Assembly: GCA_000721375.1 (NCBI GenBank)
Contig: JOGW01000019.1
Coordinates: 1 to 64,000, forward strand
Direction: 5' to 3'
DNA: 64,000 nt
DNA from: Streptomyces sp. NRRL B-3428
Lineage (GTDB): Bacteria; Actinomycetota; Actinomycetes; Streptomycetales; Streptomycetaceae
Below, one piece after another: positions 58,811-64,000 of the stretch. The position numbers were made by a program, and so were the translations under genes. The notes beneath the pieces were generated by a model. The model was given only the letters and a program-made list of their open reading frames with translations. It was not told the origin of the DNA and did not search any database. Within the stretch, counting starts at the first letter, position 1. Every line of letters starts with the position of its first letter.

Positions 58811-61243
58811 TCAGCCCAGCCGGACCGTGATCTTCTGGGTGGCGCCCGCCGTACCGCTCAAGTCGCCGAACACCAGCTTGAGTTGCGCCCCGGTGGTGGC
58901 CGAGGTGACGGTGGCCGGCTTGGAGGTCACCGAGGAGACGGCCCGGTTCCAGGTCAGCGTCAGCGCGGTCTGCATCCTCATCGGATCGCTCACGCAGACC
59001 ACCGCGGTGCCGTCCGACTTCTCCGTGATCATGACGGAGCACGGCGCGCTCGCCGTCAGCGTCCCCGCCGTACCGCCGAACCAGAAGTTGACCCCGGTGA
59101 AGCCGAGCGACGGCACCCGTACACCCTGCTGGTTGTCGTCGTTGACGAGGACCTGCAGCCAGGCGGTGTCGGCCGAGCGCGCCGAGGTCTGGGCGGCGGT
59201 CGCGCCCGGCATCAGGAGATAGGTGTACGAGCCGTCGGTGGGGTTGTAGCCGTGGTCGACGTACATCGTCAGGTACTTGCGGTTGAGCGCGGTGGTCGAG
59301 CCGCCCTTGTTGATGTCGCTCCACGCCCCGTTGCGGGAGTCCCGCAACGCCTTGACCGTCGCGCCGCCGGGGAAGACGTAGCCGCCGTGCCCCGCGATGT
59401 GCGCCCACTTGGCGCCGGTCAGGGTCTCCGACCAGGGGTACGTGGCCGGTTTGACCACCCCGTCGACAGTGAAGCCGCTGGTGCCGGTCGGCCCGAGATT
59501 GCGGTTCTCGATCGTGGACTCGACCGTGGTGTTGTCGGTGGCCTGGATGTTCGCGCCGAGACAGACGATCGCGTCGTCCAGGCAGAACCACGACTTCTTC
59601 GCCATCAGCGTCGACTGCAGACCCCGCAGGTACTGCCCGACCGAGGCCCGCTGCCCGTCGGTCGCCCCGCCCACCCAATTGACATCAGGCATGGAGGCGC
59701 CCCAGTCGCCACCCGCCGCATCCGCGAGCACCTTGCGCGAGGCGGTGATGCCCGGGAGGCGATACGGATCGACCGTGGGCCAGAACGCGTCGCTGTACTG
59801 GCCGTTGGCGTAGGTGTCGCCCCACCAGTAGAGCATTCCGGACCCGGTGTGCCAGCCGCGCAGATTCTCGCCGTTGCCGGTCTCGTAGTGCGTGATCCGC
59901 TTGTTCGCCATGCTGATCGACGCGGCCCAGCCGGGCCTGCGGTGGGTGGCGCGGGCCATGCCCGAGAACAGCCGGTGGCCGGTGGGCTCGGCGATCGCGG
60001 CCACCGCGGAGTCGTTCGCGACGCCGTACAGACGGGACAGGCCCACCACGCTCATCGACGGGTTCTGCATCGGCGGGCTGTAGTAGTCGCGCTGCATCCA
60101 GCCCTTCACCAGACCGCGCCAGCGCGCCTTCTCCGTGGCGCTCGCCCCCTCGGCGAGCAGCACGATCGAGGCCAGGATGGAGTGGCCGCGCAGATGGTCG
60201 TTGGCCATCACGGCCTTCGGGTCGGACGCGGAGATACCCCGGCTGATCGCGCGGCCCGCCACGTTGTCCATGATCAGGCCGTTGTAGACGAACGGCGCCC
60301 AGGCGTTCTCCACCGCGTCGAACACGATCTGCCGCTTGGTGTCCGTCACCGCCCAGGTGGAACCCGCGAGCACGGCGAAGAGCATGCCGAGTCCGCCGAG
60401 CAGCACGGAGCCGTAACTCCCGGTGTAGGGAACGGTGGTGTGCTGCACGAACGATCCGTCGGCGTACAGGCCGTCGCCGCTCGTGACATAGGGGAAGACC
60501 GGCGAGAGCGCGTCCCGGCCGAGTGCGATCTTCGCCGAGTTGGCGCCGACGATCCCGCGCAGGATCAGGACCCGGCACAGGTCGACACGGTTGGCGCCCG
60601 TCGACGTACCCGTATAGCTCGCCACCGCGGAGTCCGGGACGAACTTGTCCACGGCCTTGCAGTAGTTGGTGATCTGGGTCGCCGAGAGGTGGTCGTACAT
60701 CAGGACGCAGGTGTCGAGCAGCGCCTGCGGGGCGCCTATCTGCCAGCTGTACCAGTTGCCGAAGCGCGTCTGGTTCTCGTTGTAGACCTGGGCGTAGAGG
60801 TGGTCGAGCCCGGTGAGGATCGCGGTCTTGAGCGTCGCGTCCCCGGTCAGGCCGGTGCCCGGCTGGCAGAACGCCTGGGCCATGGTCAGCAGTCGCGAGT
60901 AGCTGTCGGACATCCGGCCCGAGTAGCCGAAGGAGTCCTGGTCGGTGTCCGGCTCGGGGTCGGCGAAGTTCAGATCGGGCCAGAGCGAGCCGGTCGCGGG
61001 AGCCATGGTGCTGCGGTAGCCGCCGGCGCTCGTGCCGAGTTCGGCGAGCTTGGTCTTGAAGGGTTCGGTGGTGGGGCTGAAGCCGGAACCCAGCAGCAGC
61101 GTGCGCCACTTGGCACGCAGGGTGTCGTGCTCCGTGGCGCCGTACGCGACCCCGCCGAACAGCGGAGTGCCGAGTGCGAAGGCCGCCAGGGAGGCGGTGG
61201 CGGTGGTGGCGAGGAAGGAACGGCGGGACCAGGATCGCGTCAT
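58811..61243 (-). CDS. Polysaccharide lyase family 8 (hyaluronate/chondroitin/xanthan lyase-type), Tat-secreted
   Basis: 810 residues from ATG 61243 behind CCGGAG. A twin-arginine signal MTRSWSRRSFLATTATASLAAFALG (RRSFL) directs folded export. The N-terminal alpha/alpha toroid holds the catalytic residues: NWYSWQIGAPQ (Asn), DGSFVQHTTVPYTGSYG (His and Tyr), GTSTGANRVDLCR (Arg). Central and C-terminal beta domains follow (HYETGNGENLRGWHTGSGMLYWWG, VFPGGATVKALR, LGFTGVNFWFGGTAGTL). Cleaves uronic-acid polysaccharides by beta-elimination; the exact substrate is open. Close paralogue of the next gene, and so a tandem duplication. Confidence 0.93.
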   Translation of the reverse strand: MTRSWSRRSFLATTATASLAAFALGTPLFGGVAYGATEHDTLRAKWRTLLLGSGFSPTTEPFKTKLAELGTSAGGYRSTMAPATGSLWPDLNFADPEPDTDQDSFGYSGRMSDSYSRLLTMAQAFCQPGTGLTGDATLKTAILTGLDHLYAQVYNENQTRFGNWYSWQIGAPQALLDTCVLMYDHLSATQITNYCKAVDKFVPDSAVASYTGTSTGANRVDLCRVLILRGIVGANSAKIALGRDALSPVFPYVTSGDGLYADGSFVQHTTVPYTGSYGSVLLGGLGMLFAVLAGSTWAVTDTKRQIVFDAVENAWAPFVYNGLIMDNVAGRAISRGISASDPKAVMANDHLRGHSILASIVLLAEGASATEKARWRGLVKGWMQRDYYSPPMQNPSMSVVGLSRLYGVANDSAVAAIAEPTGHRLFSGMARATHRRPGWAASISMANKRITHYETGNGENLRGWHTGSGMLYWWGDTYANGQYSDAFWPTVDPYRLPGITASRKVLADAAGGDWGASMPDVNWVGGATDGQRASVGQYLRGLQSTLMAKKSWFCLDDAIVCLGANIQATDNTTVESTIENRNLGPTGTSGFTVDGVVKPATYPWSETLTGAKWAHIAGHGGYVFPGGATVKALRDSRNGAWSDINKGGSTTALNRKYLTMYVDHGYNPTDGSYTYLLMPGATAAQTSARSADTAWLQVLVNDDNQQGVRVPSLGFTGVNFWFGGTAGTLTASAPCSVMITEKSDGTAVVCVSDPMRMQTALTLTWNRAVSSVTSKPATVTSATTGAQLKLVFGDLSGTAGATQKITVRLG

Positions 61244-61298
61244 TGCGGTCTCCGGAGGATGAGGGGGAGTCGGGGGCTGTTCCGTGTACACAGAGCGC

Positions 61299-61336
61299 GG
61301 TGGCGTCGGCGTACTTCGATGTACACCGACGCCACC
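61299..61336 (-). terminator. Hairpin between the two PL8 genes
   Basis: A 16-bp stem (15 paired) from GGTGGCGTCGGCGTAC to GTACACCGACGCCACC, six-base loop TTCGAT, 54 bp after the distal lyase stop. Probably terminates the upstream transcript in the 146-bp gap. Confidence 0.7.
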
Positions 61337-61389
61337 ACGGGTCACAAGGGATCAGCGGCGCCTCGGACGGATCTTGGGCGCCCCGTTGA

Positions 61390-63861
61390 TCAAACGGTCC
61401 TTACCTGCACCTTTTGCGTCGCGCCGTAGCTGCCGCTGAGATCACCGAAGGTGAGCACCAGCTCGCGTCCCGTCTCGGCGGAGGTCACCGAACCCGGCTT
61501 GGACGTCACGGACCTGACCGGCCGCTTCCACCGCAGCGTCAGGCCGGTGACCGTACGGGAGGGGTCGGCCACGCAGACCGTCGCCGTGCCGTCGCGGTGC
61601 TCGCGGATCTGCACGCATACCGGCGCGCTCGCCGTGACCTTGCCGACGGTGCCGGCCGCCCAGAAGTTCACTCCGGTGAAGCCGAGCGAGGGCACCCGGA
61701 TGCCCTGCTGCTGCGGGGAGTTGGCGGTGATCTGCAGCCAGCCGCGGTCGTACGCGCGGGCGGCGGTGCGGGCCACGCTCGCGCCGGGCAGCATGACGTA
61801 GGAGTACGAGGCCTCGCTCGGGTCGACGCCGTGGTCCTGCCACAGGGTGAGATAACGACGGGTGAACTGCTGGGGCGAACTGCCCCGGTTGATGTCCTTC
61901 CAGGCGCCGGTCCGCTCCTCGCGCAGGGCGTTGAGCGTCGTACCGCCGTCGCCCGGGAAGACATAGCCCGCGTGCCCGGCGACATGCGCCCACCTGGTGC
62001 CCGCGCGCTTGGTGCTCCAGCCCTGCGCGGTGGACTGCGGCAGGCCGTCGAGCAGCAGCCGGGGCTCGCCCTTCGCGCCGAGATTGCGGTTGTCGACGAC
62101 GGTCTCCACGCCCGCGCCGTCCGTGGAGCCGATTCCGGCGCCGAGGCAGACGACCGCGTCGTCCAGCCAGAACCAGGCCTTCTTCGCCGTCATGGTCGAG
62201 AAGATCCCGCGCAGCTGCTGTCCCGTCGTACCGAACTCGCCGTCCGTGACCCCGCCCACCCAGGCGAAGTCCGGCTTCGGGCCCGCCCAGTCACCGCCCT
62301 GGCCGTCGGTCAGCGGCTTCTTCGAGACGGTGATGCCGGGCAGGCGGTACGGGTCGACGGTGGGCCAGTAGTGGTCCGAGTACTGCTCGAGGCCGTGGTC
62401 CGCGCCCCACCACTGCAGCCAGCCGGAGCCGGTGTGCCACATGCGCAGACCCTCGCCGTTGCCCGTCTCGTAGTGGGAGATACGGGTGGAGGCCATGCTG
62501 AGGGAGGCGGCCCAGTCGCGGCGGCGGTGGGTGAGGCGGTCCATCTGCGCGAAGACCCGGTGCTCGACCGGTTCGGGGGACGGCTTGATCGCGTCGTCCG
62601 CCTCCAACTCGTAGAGCTGGGAGGTGCGCAGAAGGCTGAGCTTGGGGTTCGCCAGGGCCGTGCCGTAGTAGTCGCGGCGCATCCAGCCCTTGACCATCGC
62701 GTTCCAGCGGGCCTGCTGCTCGGGGCTCGCGCCCTTGCCGAGCAGCACGATCGAGCCCATGACGCCGTGCGAGCGGTTGTGGTCGTCCTGCGGCAGCTGG
62801 AAGGGGTCGCTCGCGACGAGTCCCCTGGTGACGCCACGGCTGGAGACGTTGTCCATCATCAGGCCGTTGTAGACGAACGGGGCGATGGCCATCTCGACGG
62901 TGTCCAGGAACTGCTGCGCGCCCGGGTCGCTCACCTGCCAGGTGGAGCCCCGCAGAAGGGCGAAGAGCCGGCCGAGACCGTCGTTGAGCACGGCTCCGTA
63001 GCCGCCGATGTACGGGATCGAGGTGTGCTGCACGAAGGAGCCGTCGGCGTAGTAGCCGTCGCCCTTGGTGACGAACGGGAAGACGGGCGAGAGGGAGTCA
63101 CGGCCGAGCGTGATCTTCTGCTCGCTGCCGCCGACGACTCCGCGCAGGATCATCGCGCGGCACAGGTCGACGCGGTTGGCTCCGGTGCTGGTGCCGGTGT
63201 AGTTGTCCATCACCGAGTCGGGCATGAAGTGATCGACTGCCCGGCAGTACTTGGCTATCTGCTCGGCGCTCAGGTGCTCGTAGAGGAGCACCGAGATGTC
63301 CATGAGGGACTGCGGGGCGCCGATCTGCCAGTTGTACCAGTTGCCGTAGCGGGCCTGGGTCTCGTTGTAGACCTGCGTGTAGAGGTGCTCGAGGCCGGTG
63401 ATCACCGCGTCCTTGAGCCCGGCGTCGCCCGTGAGTCCGGTGCCGGGCTGCGCGTACGCCTCGGCCATCGTGTAGAGCTTGCCGTAGCTGGACTGGATCT
63501 GGGCCGAGAAGCCGTACGACTCCTGGTCGGTGTCCGGCTCGGGGTCCTTGTAGACCATGCCGGGCCACAGCGAACCGTCCGCCGGGGCCATGGTGTCCCA
63601 GTTGGCCTTTGCGTTCGTACCGAGTGTGGCGAGCTTGGACTTGAAGGGTTCCGCGGTGGGGCTGAAGCCCTCGCCGAGGATCAGGGTCCGCCACTTGGCG
63701 CGCAGCGCGGCGAAGGCGTCATCGGCGGCCTCGGCGCCTTCGGCGGTCAGCGCGTGGGCGCTGCCGGCGGTGAACGTACCCGTGAGACCGAGGGCTAGCG
63801 CAGTGCCGCCGCTCGTGGCGAGAAAGCCGCGGCGGGACCAGGACGCCGACAGTGCAGTCAT
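61390..63861 (-). CDS. Polysaccharide lyase family 8 paralogue, Tat-secreted
   Basis: 823 residues from ATG 63861 behind CCGGAG. Twin-arginine signal SWSRRGFLATSGGTALALGL. Same domain order and catalytic residues as its neighbour: NWYNWQIGAPQ, DGSFVQHTSIPYIGGYG, GTSTGANRVDLCR, HYETGNGEGLRMWHTGSGWLQWWG, GYVFPGDGGTTLNALR. Divergence from the neighbour (for example YSWQ/YNWQ, LQWWG) suggests different substrate preference. The promoter side carries GTTTCGATCG at 63955, shared with the lyase-like/MFS region. Confidence 0.94.
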   Translation of the reverse strand: MTALSASWSRRGFLATSGGTALALGLTGTFTAGSAHALTAEGAEAADDAFAALRAKWRTLILGEGFSPTAEPFKSKLATLGTNAKANWDTMAPADGSLWPGMVYKDPEPDTDQESYGFSAQIQSSYGKLYTMAEAYAQPGTGLTGDAGLKDAVITGLEHLYTQVYNETQARYGNWYNWQIGAPQSLMDISVLLYEHLSAEQIAKYCRAVDHFMPDSVMDNYTGTSTGANRVDLCRAMILRGVVGGSEQKITLGRDSLSPVFPFVTKGDGYYADGSFVQHTSIPYIGGYGAVLNDGLGRLFALLRGSTWQVSDPGAQQFLDTVEMAIAPFVYNGLMMDNVSSRGVTRGLVASDPFQLPQDDHNRSHGVMGSIVLLGKGASPEQQARWNAMVKGWMRRDYYGTALANPKLSLLRTSQLYELEADDAIKPSPEPVEHRVFAQMDRLTHRRRDWAASLSMASTRISHYETGNGEGLRMWHTGSGWLQWWGADHGLEQYSDHYWPTVDPYRLPGITVSKKPLTDGQGGDWAGPKPDFAWVGGVTDGEFGTTGQQLRGIFSTMTAKKAWFWLDDAVVCLGAGIGSTDGAGVETVVDNRNLGAKGEPRLLLDGLPQSTAQGWSTKRAGTRWAHVAGHAGYVFPGDGGTTLNALREERTGAWKDINRGSSPQQFTRRYLTLWQDHGVDPSEASYSYVMLPGASVARTAARAYDRGWLQITANSPQQQGIRVPSLGFTGVNFWAAGTVGKVTASAPVCVQIREHRDGTATVCVADPSRTVTGLTLRWKRPVRSVTSKPGSVTSAETGRELVLTFGDLSGSYGATQKVQVRTV

Positions 63862-63954
63862 GGAGAACTCCGGAGGGACGTACGACTGGGGCAGGAGTAA
63901 GCGGTTTCTAGCACGCACTCGCTCAAACGCTCAATGGATTGCGCCAAGTTGAAC

Positions 63955-63964
63955 GTTTCGATCG
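63955..63964. promoter_or_regulatory. GTTTCGATCG motif upstream of the PL8 gene
   Basis: Preceded by TTGAAC and, 20 bp away, by ACGCTCAAT, both also seen near 33600. Lies about 95 bp from the ATG of the distal lyase. Candidate operator of a carbohydrate regulator. Confidence 0.5.
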
Positions 63965-64000
63965 TTCGTCGCTTCGGAGTCTCTGTTCAGTTGTGGGTGG

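Noticed and set aside
58763..63798. Two long plus-strand frames opposite the PL8 lyases
   Set aside because: Shadows of the two lyase genes; no family pattern or ribosome sites.

Overview
The window is high-GC actinomycete DNA that reads as Streptomyces. Signs are strong G/C at third codon positions, GTG and TTG starts, ATGA start/stop overlaps, probable leaderless genes, twin-arginine secreted lyases, a mycothiol-type DinB/MDMPI protein, and a VanHAX/VanK/MurF set of the kind found in actinomycetes. No rRNA, tRNA, CRISPR array or complete transposon was seen.

Layout. 1-922: 3' part of a GH38 alpha-mannosidase wrecked by an internal deletion. 1.1-4.3 kb: accessory genes (two SMI1/SUKH-like proteins, a cysteine-rich protein, an LRR-like protein). 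4.4-7.3 kb: AraC-type regulator, PH-like membrane protein, GNAT, an 84-bp inverted-repeat element and a zinc-ribbon protein with an Mrr-like C-terminus. 7.6-21.4 kb: a purine-salvage/glyoxylate block. It holds gcl, an APH-like kinase, catalase, glxR and hyi, then a small pair (thiamine-binding-like protein plus HTH protein), the urate operon uraD-uraH-uox, an 8-oxoguanine/guanine deaminase and an NCS2 purine permease. 21.5-29.9 kb: a sugar-uptake regulon (GH13 alpha-glucosidase, DeoR/LacI hybrid regulator, binding protein, two permeases, 2-hydroxyacid dehydrogenase, phosphodiesterase). 29.9-34.9 kb: an operon of two I36-type secreted proteins around a lipoprotein, a Gfo/Idh oxidoreductase, a secreted lyase-like protein and an MFS exporter. 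34.9-40.4 kb: vanX, vanA, vanH, a divergent murF paralogue and vanK. 40.4-44.7 kb: aldo/keto reductase, epimerase, LysR, MDMPI-like and MmpS-like proteins. 45.0-57.6 kb: a 3041-residue secreted RHS polymorphic toxin ending in HINT and a deaminase-like tip, then a SUKH-like candidate immunity gene and decayed duplicate genes. 57.6-63.9 kb: a membrane protein and two tandem PL8 polysaccharide lyases.

How genes work together. The deaminase and urate genes turn guanine/8-oxoguanine and urate into allantoin. Gcl, GlxR and Hyi would convert the glyoxylate produced further along that pathway (allantoinase and allantoicase are not here) into glycerate. Catalase would remove the peroxide made by urate oxidase. 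Two promoter signatures tie the block together. A double 15-bp operator (TTCCGC-like boxes, 21 bp apart) lies before both gcl and hyi. A palindrome TCAACA-N3-TGTTGA overlaps the -35 of both the catalase gene and the urate operon. The vanH and vanK promoters share a 42-bp block (36 identities), the likely VanR target, although vanR/vanS are not in the window. The decamer GTTTYGATCG recurs before the glucosidase/regulator pair, the lyase-like/MFS pair and the distal PL8 lyase, and a near match precedes the sugar ABC operon.
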